DNA of 64,000 nt from an uncultured Raoultella sp. (GTDB lineage Bacteria > Pseudomonadota > Gammaproteobacteria > Enterobacterales > Enterobacteriaceae), in the NCBI GenBank assembly GCA_900759445.1, contig CAAEVH010000040.1, positions 29,184 to 93,183 on the forward strand. The letters are read 5' to 3'. Positions 29,800-40,091 of this stretch are shown here, piece by piece. Every line of letters begins with the position of its first letter. The stretch's first letter is position 1. A program made the position numbers and the translations under genes. The notes under the pieces were generated by a model. It had not been told where the DNA came from. It made no database searches and worked only from the letters and a program-made list of their open reading frames with translations.

Positions 29800-31344
29800 A
29801 TGGAGCTATCATGGGGCCGCGCTATGTGGCGCAATTTTTTAGGTCAATCACCTGACTGGTACAAACTTGCACTACTCGTATTCTTAGTCGTTAACCCGGT
29901 AATATTTTTCATCAATCCCTTTATTGCGGGCTGGCTGTTGGTAGCCGAGTTCATTTTTACGCTGGCGATGGCGTTAAAATGTTACCCGCTGCTACCAGGC
30001 GGGCTGCTAGCCATCGAGGCGGTCATCATCGGCATGACCAGCGCCACACATGTGCGTGAAGAGGTTGCCGCTAACCTTGAGGTGCTGTTGCTGCTGATGT
30101 TTATGGTGGCTGGCATCTACTTTATGAAGCAGTTGCTGCTGTTTATTTTCACCCGCCTACTGCTTACGATTCGCTCCAAGATGCTGCTGTCGCTGGCATT
30201 TTGCGTTGCCGCCGCCTTCCTTTCTGCATTCCTGGATGCGCTGACCGTCGTTGCCGTGGTAATCAGCGTAGCGGTTGGTTTTTATGGTATTTACCATCGC
30301 TTCGCCTCTTCCCCCACGGAAGACAACAATATGCTCGATGATAGCCATATCGATCAGCACAATAAGGTCGTACTGGAGCAGTTCCGTGGTTTTCTGCGCA
30401 GCCTGATGATGCATGCGGGTGTCGGTACGGCGTTAGGCGGCGTAATGACTATGGTCGGCGAACCGCAAAACCTGATTATCGCCAAAGCGGCTGGCTGGCA
30501 TTTTGGTGACTTTTTCCTGCGCATGTCGCCGGTCACCGTCCCGGTGCTGATTTGCGGCCTGTTAACCTGCATGCTGGTTGAGAAATTGCGCTGGTTTGGC
30601 TATGGCGAAACGCTGCCGGCGACCGTCCGCGATGTCCTGCAACAGTTTGACGATCAAAGCCGTCAGCAGCGTACTCGTCAGGAAAAAATCAAACTGATTG
30701 TCCAGGCGATTATCGGTATCTGGCTGGTGGTTGCCCTGGCCCTGCATCTGGCGGAAGTCGGATTAATCGGTCTGTCCGTCATTATCCTGGCCACGTCGTT
30801 GACCGGCGTTACTGACGAACACGCGATTGGTAAAGCGTTTACCGAGTCGCTGCCTTTCACCGCTCTGCTGACCGTGTTCTTCTCTATCGTTGCGGTGATT
30901 ATCGATCAACAGCTCTTTTCACCGATTATTCAGTTTGTTTTGCAGTCCTCTGAACATGCTCAATTGACGCTGTTCTATCTCTTTAACGGCCTGCTGTCTT
31001 CTATCTCTGATAACGTGTTTGTCGGCACCATCTACATTAACGAAGCCAAAGCCGCGTTGGAACATGGGACCATCAGCCTTAACCAATTTGAGCTGTTAGC
31101 GGTGGCGATCAATACCGGGACTAACCTGCCTTCCGTTGCTACGCCAAACGGCCAGGCGGCATTCCTGTTCCTGCTGACCTCCGCGCTGGCACCATTGATT
31201 CGACTCTCTTATGGTCGCATGGTGTGGATGGCTCTGCCTTATACTCTCGTCCTGACGCTGGTTGGTCTGCTTTGCGTCGAGTTCACGCTTGTTCCGGTGA
31301 CTGAGTGGATGACCCAGGTGGGCTGGTTAGCTACACTTTCATAA
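29800..31344 (+). CDS. nhaB: NhaB, Na+/H+ antiporter
   Basis: A 514-residue inner-membrane antiporter expelling Na+ in exchange for H+. About twelve hydrophobic segments are visible, with conserved [12 protein letters not shown] and the [17 protein letters not shown] motif near the C-terminus. It is divergent from fadR, as in E. coli. Confidence 0.96.
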   Translation: MELSWGRAMWRNFLGQSPDWYKLALLVFLVVNPVIFFINPFIAGWLLVAEFIFTLAMALKCYPLLPGGLLAIEAVIIGMTSATHVREEVAANLEVLLLLMFMVAGIYFMKQLLLFIFTRLLLTIRSKMLLSLAFCVAAAFLSAFLDALTVVAVVISVAVGFYGIYHRFASSPTEDNNMLDDSHIDQHNKVVLEQFRGFLRSLMMHAGVGTALGGVMTMVGEPQNLIIAKAAGWHFGDFFLRMSPVTVPVLICGLLTCMLVEKLRWFGYGETLPATVRDVLQQFDDQSRQQRTRQEKIKLIVQAIIGIWLVVALALHLAEVGLIGLSVIILATSLTGVTDEHAIGKAFTESLPFTALLTVFFSIVAVIIDQQLFSPIIQFVLQSSEHAQLTLFYLFNGLLSSISDNVFVGTIYINEAKAALEHGTISLNQFELLAVAINTGTNLPSVATPNGQAAFLFLLTSALAPLIRLSYGRMVWMALPYTLVLTLVGLLCVEFTLVPVTEWMTQVGWLATLS

Positions 31345-31351
31345 CAATTTG

Positions 31352-31385
31352 CCGGGCAAATCACTGCCCGGTTTGACTTTTTGCA
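31352..31385 (+). terminator. Hairpin terminator after nhaB
   Basis: CCGGGCA (31352-31358) pairs with TGCCCGG (31365-31371), followed by TTTGACTTTTT. It lies 8 bp after the nhaB stop. Confidence 0.7.
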
Positions 31386-31485
31386 TGATAATTATCCGAT
31401 TACTCAAATTTTCAATTCCTGCTAGTGGCGCATAAATTGAATTGGTTTAAACTGCGCTCTCTACGCATGTTGCAGGGAAATTATT

Positions 31486-32016
31486 ATGTTGCGATTTTTA
31501 AACCAGTGCTCCCGAGGTCGTGGTGCATGGTTATTGTTGGCGTTAACCGCCTTTGCGCTGGAGCTTGTCGCGCTGTGGTTCCAGCACGTCATGCTGCTAA
31601 AACCTTGCGTGTTGTGTATTTACGAACGTAGCGCATTATTTGGCGTGATGGGCGCGGGGCTGGTGGGGGCTATCGCACCAAAAACGCCGCTGCGCTATGT
31701 GGCGATGATTATCTGGATTTACAGTGCCTGGCGCGGACTGCAGTTAGCGTATGAGCACACCATGATTCAGTTGCACCCATCACCGTTTATGACCTGTGAT
31801 TTTGCCGCACGCTTCCCGAGCTGGCTGCCGCTGGACAAATGGCTGCCGCAGGTGTTTTTAGCATCCGGTGACTGTGCTGAACGCCAGTGGTCTTTTTTAA
31901 CCCTGGAAATGCCACAGTGGCTGTTGGGGATCTTCGCCGCTTACCTGGTGGTCGCCGTGCTGGTAGTCATAGCACAGCCGTTTAAACCGAAAAAACGTGA
32001 CCTCTTCGGTCGCTAA
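31486..32016 (+). CDS. dsbB: DsbB, quinone-linked disulfide oxidase
   Basis: A 176-residue inner-membrane protein with four hydrophobic segments that reoxidises DsbA and passes electrons to quinones. The first redox pair is Cys41-Cys44 (CVLC) with Arg48 for quinone binding; the second periplasmic pair is in MTCDF and SGDCAE. It follows nhaB. In E. coli umuDC lies next; here a DUF1971 gene does. Confidence 0.97.
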   Translation: MLRFLNQCSRGRGAWLLLALTAFALELVALWFQHVMLLKPCVLCIYERSALFGVMGAGLVGAIAPKTPLRYVAMIIWIYSAWRGLQLAYEHTMIQLHPSPFMTCDFAARFPSWLPLDKWLPQVFLASGDCAERQWSFLTLEMPQWLLGIFAAYLVVAVLVVIAQPFKPKKRDLFGR

Positions 32017-32021
32017 CAGAG

Positions 32022-32046
32022 ACGCTCCTTCGGGAGCGTTTTTTTT
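32022..32046 (+). terminator. Rho-independent terminator of dsbB
   Basis: ACGCTCC (32022-32028), loop TTCG, GGAGCGT (32033-32039), then a run of eight T. It starts 6 bp after the dsbB stop. Confidence 0.92.
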
Positions 32047-32066
32047 GCCTTAAATTCATTGCCTGC

Positions 32067-32109
32067 TGGCATCTATAAGATGTATATTAAATGCATCTTA
32101 TAGATGCCA
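32067..32109. promoter_or_regulatory. NsrR-type operator inside a 43-bp palindrome
   Basis: Perfect 16-bp arms TGGCATCTATAAGATG (32067-32082) and CATCTTATAGATGCCA (32094-32109) flank an 11-bp centre. The inner 23 bp (32077-32099) fit the NsrR consensus AANATGCATTTNAAATGCATNTT with two mismatches. The Salmonella homologue of the downstream gene (STM1808) belongs to the NsrR regulon. The site lies 18-60 bp before the start codon, so NO would relieve repression. Confidence 0.75.
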
Positions 32110-32126
32110 CACCAAGGAGATGTCTG

Positions 32127-32468
32127 ATGTCCCATTTACGCATCCCGGCAAACTGGAAAGTAAAACGCTCTACTCCCTTCTTTACCAAAGACAACGTCCC
32201 GGCAGCACTTCTTTCTCACCATAACACCGCAGCAGGCGTGTTTGGACAGCTCTGCGTAATGGAAGGTACGGTAACGTATTTTGGCTTTGCCAATGAAGAC
32301 GCAAAAGAACCTGAAGTGAAAGTGGTGATTAATGCCGGTCAGTTCGCGACCAGCCCACCGCAGTACTGGCATCGCGTTGAATTAAGCGACGATGCGCAAT
32401 TCAACATTAACTTCTGGGTGGAAGATGACAACCACTCCGATGAAATGTATCAGGCGAAAAAGTCTTAA
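32127..32468 (+). CDS. DUF1971 protein, NsrR-regulated (YeaR/TehB-like cupin)
   Basis: A 113-residue small protein predicted as a single beta barrel, related to E. coli YeaR and the DUF1971 part of tellurite-resistance proteins. Conserved segments are RSTPFFTKDNVPAALL, QLCVMEGTVTYFGF and GQFATSPPQYWHRVE. ATG 32127 has AAGGAGA upstream. Its Salmonella counterpart is NO-induced. It probably acts in nitric-oxide or nitrite stress; the biochemical activity is not known. Confidence 0.85.
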   Translation: MSHLRIPANWKVKRSTPFFTKDNVPAALLSHHNTAAGVFGQLCVMEGTVTYFGFANEDAKEPEVKVVINAGQFATSPPQYWHRVELSDDAQFNINFWVEDDNHSDEMYQAKKS

Positions 32469-32497
32469 CCCTTAACGCCTGCTAATCGATGGGCGGG

Positions 32498-32944
32498 TCA
32501 GTCCGCCCATGAAGGTTTGTTCAGGATATGATCCTGCCAGTCACGTACTTCCGATTCTTTCACCGCAATATGACGAACGGAGATACGTTCACCGTGCATC
32601 GCCGCTTTTGATCCTGTCAGCAACGGGTGCCACTCCGGCAGCCCTTTTCCTTCTGCGAGCAGACGATAGGCGCAGGTCATCGGCAACCATTCAAAAGTCG
32701 GCAGATTATCACGCGTCAGTTTGATGCAGTCAGGCTCGTACTCGAATCGACGTTCGTAATTACGACACTGGCAGGTTTTAATGTTGAGCTGACGACAGGC
32801 GACGTTGGTAAAGTAGATTTCGTCAGTGTCTTCATCCATCAGCTTATGCAGGCAGCATTGACCGCACCCGTCACATAATGACTCCCACTCGGCATCGGTC
32901 ATTTCATCAAGGGTTTTACTTTGCCAGAAAGGTATGTCGCTCAT
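32498..32944 (-). CDS. ycgN: YcgN, UPF0260 cysteine-cluster protein
   Basis: A 148-residue protein with the cysteine cluster [11 protein letters not shown] (about residues 27-37) and further cysteines in [16 protein letters not shown], typical of the YkgJ-type zinc or iron-sulfur cluster family. Function is unknown. Start 32944 (MSDIPFWQ) matches E. coli; the upstream part of the frame is not conserved. Confidence 0.9.
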   Translation of the reverse strand: MSDIPFWQSKTLDEMTDAEWESLCDGCGQCCLHKLMDEDTDEIYFTNVACRQLNIKTCQCRNYERRFEYEPDCIKLTRDNLPTFEWLPMTCAYRLLAEGKGLPEWHPLLTGSKAAMHGERISVRHIAVKESEVRDWQDHILNKPSWAD

Positions 32945-33036
32945 CAGGGTTTCCGCTATTGCAATAAAGCTGCACCTTATAACCAGTCTGGCACACTGAT
33001 GCAAGTTTTGCCGCCCGAAAAGGCGGCAAGCAGAGA

Positions 33037-33696
33037 TTACAGCACGCGGGTTGTTAGCGTTTGACCGTGAAAACTGATGGCCAGTTCGTCGCCGCTGCTT
33101 AAAGGTCCCACGCCTGCTGGCGTTCCCGTTAACACCACATCGCCCGCTTTGAGGGTAAAGAAACGGCTCATATAAGCAATCAAGGGAACGATGTGATGGA
33201 TCATGTCCGCCGTGGAGCCGTGCTGGCGAGTTTCACCGTTGACCGTTAATCCAAGCATCGTATCCTGCGGGTCGCCATTAAATTCCGCCACCGGAATAAA
33301 TCCTGACAGCGGGCAAGAGTTATCAAAACCCTTCGCTTTTTCCCATGGCTGCCCCGCCTTCTTCATTTTGCCCTGAATATCGCGCAGGGTCAGATCCAGC
33401 GCGACACCATAACCGGCGATGGCTTTACGCACATGATCTTCTGTCGCTTGCCGCAGGGTCGCGCCAATCAGCACAGCCAGCTCAACTTCATGGTGGACAG
33501 ACCCCATATCAGATGGGATCACCAGCGGCTGGCGCAAATCGCACAGGGCGGTTTCCGGTTTAATAAACAGAACCGGTTCTTCCGGGGTGGTTCCGCCCAT
33601 CTCTTTAATATGGTTAGCATAGTTACTCCCTACGCAAACCACCTTACTCACCGGATAATCCAGCAGAGCACCATGCCAGTTGTGATGTTGATACAT
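33037..33696 (-). CDS. ycgM: YcgM, fumarylacetoacetate hydrolase family protein
   Basis: A 219-residue FAH-fold protein. It shows [17 protein letters not shown] at the N-terminus, the metal-site acids in [11 protein letters not shown], and [11 protein letters not shown] at the C-terminus. Relatives act as oxaloacetate decarboxylases or tautomerases and acylpyruvate hydrolases; the true substrate is not settled by sequence. Confidence 0.92.
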   Translation of the reverse strand: MYQHHNWHGALLDYPVSKVVCVGSNYANHIKEMGGTTPEEPVLFIKPETALCDLRQPLVIPSDMGSVHHEVELAVLIGATLRQATEDHVRKAIAGYGVALDLTLRDIQGKMKKAGQPWEKAKGFDNSCPLSGFIPVAEFNGDPQDTMLGLTVNGETRQHGSTADMIHHIVPLIAYMSRFFTLKAGDVVLTGTPAGVGPLSSGDELAISFHGQTLTTRVL

Positions 33697-33765
33697 TACT
33701 TTCCCCTAACGTAGTCATAGATTTCAGGTACTGCATCGATGGAACGTGCTGCTGCCGGATGCAGT

Positions 33766-34059
33766 TTAACGTTTAGCGTCTGGTGTATTTTGTTTTGCCG
33801 CTGCCAGATGCTGTTTAAGTAAATCTTCTGGCGGCGGGGGTATTTGTAAATAATAGCCCTGCTCGGTCAGGGCCTGTTTTACTTTTTCAAGATCGGCATT
33901 AACTAATTTTTTTCGCCCATCAAGCGGTAACATCATTGCCAGCGTCGGCTGACCAAATCCTCTCATCAGTTCTTCAGGAACGCGCGAGAAATCGTCTTTT
34001 TTTTCGACATATAAATAGGTCTGGTCACGTTTGCTGCTTCGGTAGATCACACAAAACAT
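33766..34059 (-). CDS. ycgL: YcgL, conserved small protein
   Basis: A 97-residue protein with the YcgL domain: [18 protein letters not shown] at the N-terminus and [20 protein letters not shown] in the middle. The function is unknown. In E. coli some annotations start 11 residues upstream; here the conserved MFCVIY start at 34059 is used. It lies between ycgM and minC, and is divergent from minC. Confidence 0.9.
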   Translation of the reverse strand: MFCVIYRSSKRDQTYLYVEKKDDFSRVPEELMRGFGQPTLAMMLPLDGRKKLVNADLEKVKQALTEQGYYLQIPPPPEDLLKQHLAAAKQNTPDAKR

Positions 34060-34185
34060 ATCTTTTACTCTGAATTCACGGAATGGTGGCTTGCCTCAAT
34101 ATAATACTGACTATAACATGCCTTATAGTCTTCGGAATATCACCCCGCGCTGGGGATGATAAATAGCAAATTGAGTAAGGCCAGG

Positions 34186-34893
34186 ATGTCAAACACGCCA
34201 ATCGAGCTTAAAGGCAGTAGCTTCACCTTATCAGTGGTTCATTTACATGAAGCAGAACCCGAGGTTATTCGTCAGGCGTTGGAAGACAAAATCGCGCAGG
34301 CACCGGCTTTTTTAAAACATGCTCCCGTGGTGGTTAACGTGAGTGGTCTTGAAAGCCCGGTAAACTGGTCAGCGCTGCAGAAAGTGGTCGCGTCTACCGG
34401 ATTGCGCATTATTGGCGTTAGCGGATGCAAAGACGCCAGACTAAAGGCAGAAATCGACGAAATGGGTCTTCCTTTACTGACTGAAGGTAAAGAAAAAGCT
34501 ATTCGTCCTGCGCCTGTTGAGGTCCCGGCTCCCGTCGCTCCGCCGCAAAACGTTACTCCCATCACAAAAACACGATTAATAAATGTGCCGGTTCGTTCCG
34601 GTCAGCGCATTTATGCTCCACAATGTGATCTGATTGTTACAAGCCACGTCAGTGCGGGCGCAGAGCTTATCGCTGATGGCAATATTCATGTTTATGGAAT
34701 GATGAGAGGCCGTGCGTTGGCAGGTGCAAGCGGCGATCGTGAAGCGCAAATTTTTTGTACCCATCTGACGGCAGAACTGGTGTCTATCGCAGGTGTTTAT
34801 TGGCTGAGTGATAAAATCCCAGCAGAATTTTATGGCAAAGCGGCCCGTCTGCAATTAGCAGAGAACGCTTTGACAGTTCAACCGTTGAATTGA
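34186..34893 (+). CDS. minC: MinC, septum-site inhibitor
   Basis: A 235-residue inhibitor of FtsZ assembly with an N-terminal FtsZ-acting domain and a C-terminal beta-helix ([20 protein letters not shown] onward, from about residue 140) that dimerises and binds MinD. A Pro-rich linker joins them. Start ATG 34186 ([10 protein letters not shown]) follows AAGGCCAGG. It heads the minCDE operon. Confidence 0.97.
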   Translation: MSNTPIELKGSSFTLSVVHLHEAEPEVIRQALEDKIAQAPAFLKHAPVVVNVSGLESPVNWSALQKVVASTGLRIIGVSGCKDARLKAEIDEMGLPLLTEGKEKAIRPAPVEVPAPVAPPQNVTPITKTRLINVPVRSGQRIYAPQCDLIVTSHVSAGAELIADGNIHVYGMMRGRALAGASGDREAQIFCTHLTAELVSIAGVYWLSDKIPAEFYGKAARLQLAENALTVQPLN

Positions 34894-34916
34894 TCCCTTT
34901 TTAACAAGGAATTTCT

Positions 34917-35729
34917 ATGGCACGCATTATTGTTGTTACTTCGGGTAAAGGGGGCGTTGGCAAAACCACCTCCAGCGCGGCCATCGCTACAGGTTTGGCC
35001 CAGAAGGGAAAGAAAACTGTCGTTATTGATTTTGATATCGGCCTGCGTAACCTCGATCTGATTATGGGTTGTGAACGCCGCGTCGTTTACGACTTCGTCA
35101 ACGTTATTCAGGGCGATGCGTCGTTAAATCAGGCGTTAATCAAAGATAAGCGTACCGAAAATCTCTTTATTCTTCCGGCCTCACAGACTCGCGATAAAGA
35201 CGCGCTGACGCGTGAAGGCGTCGCGAAAGTTCTGGACGACCTGAAAACGATGGAATTCGATTTCATCGTCTGCGACTCCCCGGCGGGTATTGAAACCGGC
35301 GCGCTGATGGCCCTGTATTTTGCCGATGAAGCGATTATCACCACTAACCCGGAAGTCTCCTCTGTACGTGACTCTGACCGTATTCTGGGTATTCTGGCGT
35401 CGAAATCTCGTCGTGCGGAAAACGGTGAAGATCCGATTAAAGAGCATTTGTTGCTGACGCGCTACAACCCTGGCCGCGTTAATAAAGGTGACATGCTGAG
35501 CATGGAAGACGTACTGGAAATTCTGCGAATCAAGCTGGTTGGCGTGATTCCTGAAGATCAGTCAGTCCTGCGCGCGTCTAACCAGGGTGAGCCGGTTATT
35601 CTCGACATCAATGCTGATGCCGGTAAAGCCTATGCTGATACCGTAGACCGTCTGTTGGGAGAAGAACGTCCTTTCCGCTTCATTGAAGAAGAGAAGAAAG
35701 GTTTCCTCAAACGCCTGTTCGGAGGATAA
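34917..35729 (+). CDS. minD: MinD, membrane ATPase of the Min system
   Basis: A 270-residue ATPase that recruits MinC to the membrane and oscillates with MinE. The deviant Walker A is KGGVGKTT (residues 10-17 region) and the amphipathic membrane-targeting helix is the C-terminal EEKKGFLKRLFGG. SD AAGGAA precedes ATG 34917. It lies 23 bp after minC. Confidence 0.98.
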   Translation: MARIIVVTSGKGGVGKTTSSAAIATGLAQKGKKTVVIDFDIGLRNLDLIMGCERRVVYDFVNVIQGDASLNQALIKDKRTENLFILPASQTRDKDALTREGVAKVLDDLKTMEFDFIVCDSPAGIETGALMALYFADEAIITTNPEVSSVRDSDRILGILASKSRRAENGEDPIKEHLLLTRYNPGRVNKGDMLSMEDVLEILRIKLVGVIPEDQSVLRASNQGEPVILDINADAGKAYADTVDRLLGEERPFRFIEEEKKGFLKRLFGG

Positions 35730-35732
35730 GTT

Positions 35733-35999
35733 ATGGCATTACTGGATTTTTTTCTCTCGCGGAAAAAGAGCACAGCGAACATCGCTAAAGAGCGACTGCA
35801 GATTATTGTTGCGGAACGTCGTCGTAGTGACGCCGAGCCACATTATTTACCGCAACTGAGGAAAGATATTCTCGAGGTTATCTGCAAGTATGTACAAATT
35901 GATCCCGAAATGGTCACCGTACAGCTTGAACAAAAAGACGGCGATATTTCTATCCTCGAACTTAACGTGACATTACCTGAAGCTGAAGAGTCTAAATAA
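35733..35999 (+). CDS. minE: MinE, topological specificity factor
   Basis: An 88-residue protein that triggers MinD ATP hydrolysis and restricts MinC to the poles. The membrane-binding start [12 protein letters not shown] and the MinD-contact segment (about residues 13-30, [14 protein letters not shown]) are clear. It starts 3 bp after minD. Confidence 0.98.
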
Positions 36000-36026
36000 C
36001 GGCTTTGCTCAGTGAGTTATAGTTGC

Positions 36027-36054
36027 AAAAAAGGCAGATTATTCTGCCTTTTTT
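36027..36054. terminator. Terminator after minE, bidirectional
   Basis: AAAAAAGGCAGA (36027-36038), loop TTAT, TCTGCCTTTTTT (36043-36054). It has a T-run in both directions and lies between convergent minE and dmlR. Confidence 0.93.
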
Positions 36055-36085
36055 ATTTTCAGTTTCTTGCCAGGCTGTTGCGGAT

Positions 36086-37003
36086 TTATTCCAAAGTAAA
36101 CTTTGGATAGTTTTCGGCAAAATAGCGGCGCAAATACTCAACCGTAATACGGATTTTTGCCGACGTCGCCAGCCGAGAAACATAAACCGCCCATATATTT
36201 GCTGGTTGATAATACTCGGGTAATACGTGTACCAGATGTCCACCGGCAATGTTGTCGCAAACGTCCCACCACGAACGCAGGGCAATTCCCTGCCCATCAA
36301 GACACCACTGATGTACCACTTCGCCATGATTAGACGACAGAGGCCCCGTAACTTTAATTGAGTGAGCGCCCTCTTTATTACGCATTTGCCAGATGCCAAA
36401 CGGATGGTCGCGCTCTTTGATAACCAGACAAGGAAAAGTGGAGAGATCGTTGAGTTGCTTCGGCGTCCCATGCTGCGCCACAAATTCCGGCGAGGCGCAC
36501 AGAATACGGTAGTTAGTCGCCAGCTTGCGGGCAATCAGGTTCGGTGCGATATCATCCCCGATACGAATATCAAGATCGACGCCCTCATTCACCATATCCA
36601 CCAGGCGGTCTTCAACATCGAACCTCAGTTCTAACTGCGGGTACGCTTTTGCCAGCGCAGACAGCGCCGGAGCCACCACCCGACGGCCAAAACCAAAGCT
36701 ACTAATAATACGTAGCATCCCCTGCGGGATCTGCCTGGCATCAGACAACTCGTCCATCATCTGATCGACGTCCTGCAGGATCCGCTGCGCCCATTCGTAG
36801 ATCCGCTCCCCCTCTTCCGTGATGGTTACACGCCGCGTTGTCCGGTGCAGCAGCACCACGTTCAGCGTCTGCTCCAGCAGGGCTACTCGCTTACTGATAA
36901 AAGCCGGTGATACACCCAGTTCCTCGGCAACGGCGGCAAATCCTGCCCGACGGGCAACCAGCATAAAGACGCGTAAATCATTTAGCAGCGGCAGATTATT
37001 CAT
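36086..37003 (-). CDS. dmlR: DmlR (YeaT), LysR-family activator of dmlA
   Basis: A 305-residue LysR-type regulator: winged helix (LRVFMLVARRAGFAAVAEEL, residues 10-29) and a periplasmic-binding-like effector domain. In E. coli it activates the divergent dmlA for D-malate use. Start 37003 (MNNLPLLND) matches E. coli; the frame extends a further 7 codons. It shares a 103-bp divergent promoter region with dmlA. Confidence 0.94.
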   Translation of the reverse strand: MNNLPLLNDLRVFMLVARRAGFAAVAEELGVSPAFISKRVALLEQTLNVVLLHRTTRRVTITEEGERIYEWAQRILQDVDQMMDELSDARQIPQGMLRIISSFGFGRRVVAPALSALAKAYPQLELRFDVEDRLVDMVNEGVDLDIRIGDDIAPNLIARKLATNYRILCASPEFVAQHGTPKQLNDLSTFPCLVIKERDHPFGIWQMRNKEGAHSIKVTGPLSSNHGEVVHQWCLDGQGIALRSWWDVCDNIAGGHLVHVLPEYYQPANIWAVYVSRLATSAKIRITVEYLRRYFAENYPKFTLE

Positions 37004-37106
37004 GATCTGTGTTTTATGTTTCACCAGTTAGGGGGATTAACTCTTAATCAGTCAATTATAGGATAAGGGGAAAGTCAATTTTGATGGCGTACAAGTGAGA
37101 GCTGCT

Positions 37107-38189
37107 ATGAAGAAAACCTGTCGTATTGCCGCTATCCCCGGAGATGGCATTGGTAAAGAAGTGCTGCCTGAAGGCATTCATGTGTTACAGGCAGCCGCCG
37201 AGCGTTGGGGGTTGTCGCTCAGCTTTGAGCAAATGGAATGGGCCAGCTGCGAGTACTACACCCATCACGGCAAAATGATGCCGGATGACTGGCATGAGCA
37301 GTTGCAATCCTTTGATGCTATCTATTTTGGCGCCGTTGGCTGGCCGGACACCGTACCGGACCACATCTCTTTATGGGGCTCGCTGCTTAAGTTTCGCCGC
37401 GAATTCGACCAGTACGTCAACCTGCGTCCGGTACGCCTGTTTCCGGGAGTCCCTTGCCCACTGGCGGGCAAGCAGCCAGGCGACATTGATTTCTACGTCG
37501 TACGCGAGAACACCGAGGGAGAATACTCTTCTCTCGGCGGACGCGTGAGTGAAGGGACGGAACACGAGGTGGTTATCCAGGAGTCGGTCTTCACCCGTCG
37601 TGGCGTGGATCGTATATTACGTTACGCTTTCGAGCTGGCGCAAAACCGCCCGCGCAAAACCCTGACCTCGGCGACCAAATCCAATGGTCTGGCCATCAGC
37701 ATGCCTTACTGGGACGAGCGTGTTGAAGCAATGGCGGCTAACTATCCTGAGATCCGTTGGGATAAACAGCATATCGATATACTGTGCGCCCGCTTTGTGA
37801 TGCAGCCGGAGCGCTTTGACGTTGTGGTTGCCTCCAACCTGTTCGGCGACATCCTCTCCGATCTGGGTCCGGCCTGTACCGGGACGATTGGCATCGCGCC
37901 TTCTGCCAACTTAAACCCGGAACGCACCTTCCCGTCCCTGTTCGAGCCGGTGCATGGTTCGGCCCCCGATATTTACGGAAAAAACATCGCCAACCCGATT
38001 GCCACTATCTGGGCTGGCGCCATGATGCTGGACTTCCTTGGCAAGGGTGATGCCAACTATAAGGCTGCCCACGACGGTATTCTGGCGGCAATTGAGCACG
38101 TTATTGCCAGTGGCCCGAAAACGCCGGATATGAAAGGCAGCGCCACCACGCAACAGGTGGGAGAAGCCATCTGTCAGGCACTACGTTAG
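37107..38189 (+). CDS. dmlA: DmlA (YeaU), D-malate dehydrogenase (decarboxylating)
   Basis: A 360-residue member of the isocitrate/isopropylmalate dehydrogenase family, oxidising D-malate to pyruvate and CO2 with NAD+. Family segments are AAIPGDGIGKEVLPEG, RENTEGEYSS, the metal-site region ASNLFGDILSDLG and HGSAPDIYGKNIANP. ATG 37107 gives the E. coli start; the frame opens at GTG 37095. It is divergent from dmlR. In this cluster it could also consume D-malate derived from L-carnitine. Confidence 0.95.
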   Translation: MKKTCRIAAIPGDGIGKEVLPEGIHVLQAAAERWGLSLSFEQMEWASCEYYTHHGKMMPDDWHEQLQSFDAIYFGAVGWPDTVPDHISLWGSLLKFRREFDQYVNLRPVRLFPGVPCPLAGKQPGDIDFYVVRENTEGEYSSLGGRVSEGTEHEVVIQESVFTRRGVDRILRYAFELAQNRPRKTLTSATKSNGLAISMPYWDERVEAMAANYPEIRWDKQHIDILCARFVMQPERFDVVVASNLFGDILSDLGPACTGTIGIAPSANLNPERTFPSLFEPVHGSAPDIYGKNIANPIATIWAGAMMLDFLGKGDANYKAAHDGILAAIEHVIASGPKTPDMKGSATTQQVGEAICQALR

Positions 38190-38209
38190 AGGTCAAACCA
38201 CGAAATATG

Positions 38210-38235
38210 AGCCGCGTCACTGACGCGGCTTTTTT
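38210..38235 (+). terminator. Rho-independent terminator of dmlA
   Basis: AGCCGCGTC (38210-38218) with GACGCGGCT (38222-38230), 3-nt loop, then a T-run to 38235. It lies 21 bp after the dmlA stop. Confidence 0.92.
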
Positions 38236-38444
38236 ATGCGTTTTGTGGAGCCAATAACCTGCGCTAATTCACCTTTTATTATTTCCGTTCCGTGTTTTAT
38301 TGCTTCACGCATCGGGCAATTGTTTAATTCATGTAAAGAACAAATAATAAAATTGTTAAATACAAAGTAACTCATTCTACCCCTACAGCATGATAACAAC
38401 GACAGGCTAATGCCATACGCGGGCAACTGTGCCCAGGAGATCCC

Positions 38445-40046
38445 ATGTTGAGCAACGTCAAGAAAAAAGACATGCCGCTGATAGCCATCAGCCTGGTGGC
38501 TATTCTTTTCATCGCCGCCACACTTAGTCTCTTCCCTCAGCAGTCTGCACAAGTCGCAAATACCCTTTTTAACGGCGTTACCCGGATGCTGGGTTCCGCC
38601 GTGCAGATCCTCGTTCTGATGGCTATGGGTCTGGTCGTCTGGCTGGCTACCAGTAAATACGGCAACATCCGTCTGGGAGAAGGTAAAGCGGAATACAGCA
38701 CGCTCTCCTGGCTGTTTATGTTTATATGCGCCGGATTAGGCTCCTCCACGCTCTACTGGGGCGTTGCTGAGTGGGCCTATTATTACCAGACCCCGGGTCT
38801 GAATATCGCGCCGCACTCGCAAAAAGCGCTGGAATACAGCCTGCCCTATTCCTTTTTCCATTGGGGGATCAGCGCATGGGCGACCTACACGTTGGCCTCA
38901 TTAACCATGGCCTACCACTTCCATGTGCGTAAAAACAAAGGACTGAGCCTGTCCGGGATTATCGCCGCCATTACCGGCGTGCATCCGCAGGGCGTCTGGG
39001 GTCGCCTGGTTGACCTGATGTTCCTGATCGCGACAGTTGGCGCGTTAACTATCTCTCTGGTCGTCACCGCCGCCACCTTTACCCGCGGTTTGTCTGCCCT
39101 GACGGGGTTACCGGATAACTTCACGGTGCAGGCGTTTGTGATCCTGTTCTCTGGCGGCATTTTCTGCCTGAGCTCCTGGATTGGCATCAATAACGGTTTG
39201 CAACGTCTGAGCAAAATGGTCGGCTGGGGGGCATTTTTACTGCCGCTGCTGGTGCTGATCGTCGGCCCGACCGAGTTCATCACCAACAACATCATCAACG
39301 CCATCGGCCTGACGACACAAAACTTTTTGCAAATGAGCCTCTTCACCGACCCGCTTGGCAACGGTGAGTTCACCCGTAACTGGACGGTGTTCTACTGGCT
39401 GTGGTGGATATCCTACACGCCGGGCGTAGCAATGTTTGTCACTCGCGTATCTCGTGGTCGCAAAATCAAAGAGGTTATCTGGGCATTAATCCTCGGTAGC
39501 ACTGTTGGCTGCTGGTTCTTCTTTGGCGTGATGGAAAGCTACTCCATTCACCAGTTTGTGAACGGCGTGATCGACGTACCGCAGGTTATGGCGACGCTGG
39601 GTGGTGAGACGGCCGTACAGCAAGTGTTGATGTCGTTGCCTGCCGGGAAACTGTTTCTGGTGGCGTATCTGGCGATCATGATTATATTCCTCGCCTCACA
39701 CATGGATGCTGTGGCCTACACCATGGCGGCCACCAGCACACGCAACCTGCAGGAAGGGGAAGATCCGCAGCGCAGTCTTCGTCTGTTCTGGTGCGTGGTT
39801 ATCACCCTGATCCCATTATCGATTTTGTTCACCGGCGCGTCCTTGGAAACCATGAAGACCACGGTGGTTCTGACCGCTCTTCCATTCCTCGCCATCCTGT
39901 TGGTGAAGGTTGGCGGTTTTCTGCGCTGGGTACGGCAGGACTATGCCCACGTTCCTGCGCATCAAATTGAAAGTCATCTTCCCGAAGCGCCAGTTGACGT
40001 CCCGGTCGCGCCACCGGCCGGGACACTACTCAAAGGCGACAATTAA
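38445..40046 (+). CDS. yeaV: YeaV, BCCT-family betaine/carnitine transporter
   Basis: A 533-residue secondary transporter of the betaine-choline-carnitine family with about twelve hydrophobic segments. BCCT hallmarks are [20 protein letters not shown] (about residues 98-117) and [20 protein letters not shown] (about 324-343). It probably imports carnitine or related quaternary amines for YeaW-YeaX. ATG 38445 is preceded by AGGAGA. The C-terminal tail is proline-rich. Confidence 0.9.
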   Translation: MLSNVKKKDMPLIAISLVAILFIAATLSLFPQQSAQVANTLFNGVTRMLGSAVQILVLMAMGLVVWLATSKYGNIRLGEGKAEYSTLSWLFMFICAGLGSSTLYWGVAEWAYYYQTPGLNIAPHSQKALEYSLPYSFFHWGISAWATYTLASLTMAYHFHVRKNKGLSLSGIIAAITGVHPQGVWGRLVDLMFLIATVGALTISLVVTAATFTRGLSALTGLPDNFTVQAFVILFSGGIFCLSSWIGINNGLQRLSKMVGWGAFLLPLLVLIVGPTEFITNNIINAIGLTTQNFLQMSLFTDPLGNGEFTRNWTVFYWLWWISYTPGVAMFVTRVSRGRKIKEVIWALILGSTVGCWFFFGVMESYSIHQFVNGVIDVPQVMATLGGETAVQQVLMSLPAGKLFLVAYLAIMIIFLASHMDAVAYTMAATSTRNLQEGEDPQRSLRLFWCVVITLIPLSILFTGASLETMKTTVVLTALPFLAILLVKVGGFLRWVRQDYAHVPAHQIESHLPEAPVDVPVAPPAGTLLKGDN

Positions 40047-40091
40047 GCGCCAGTACAAAAATCCTCTTACTCACAAATTAAAGGTATTCCA

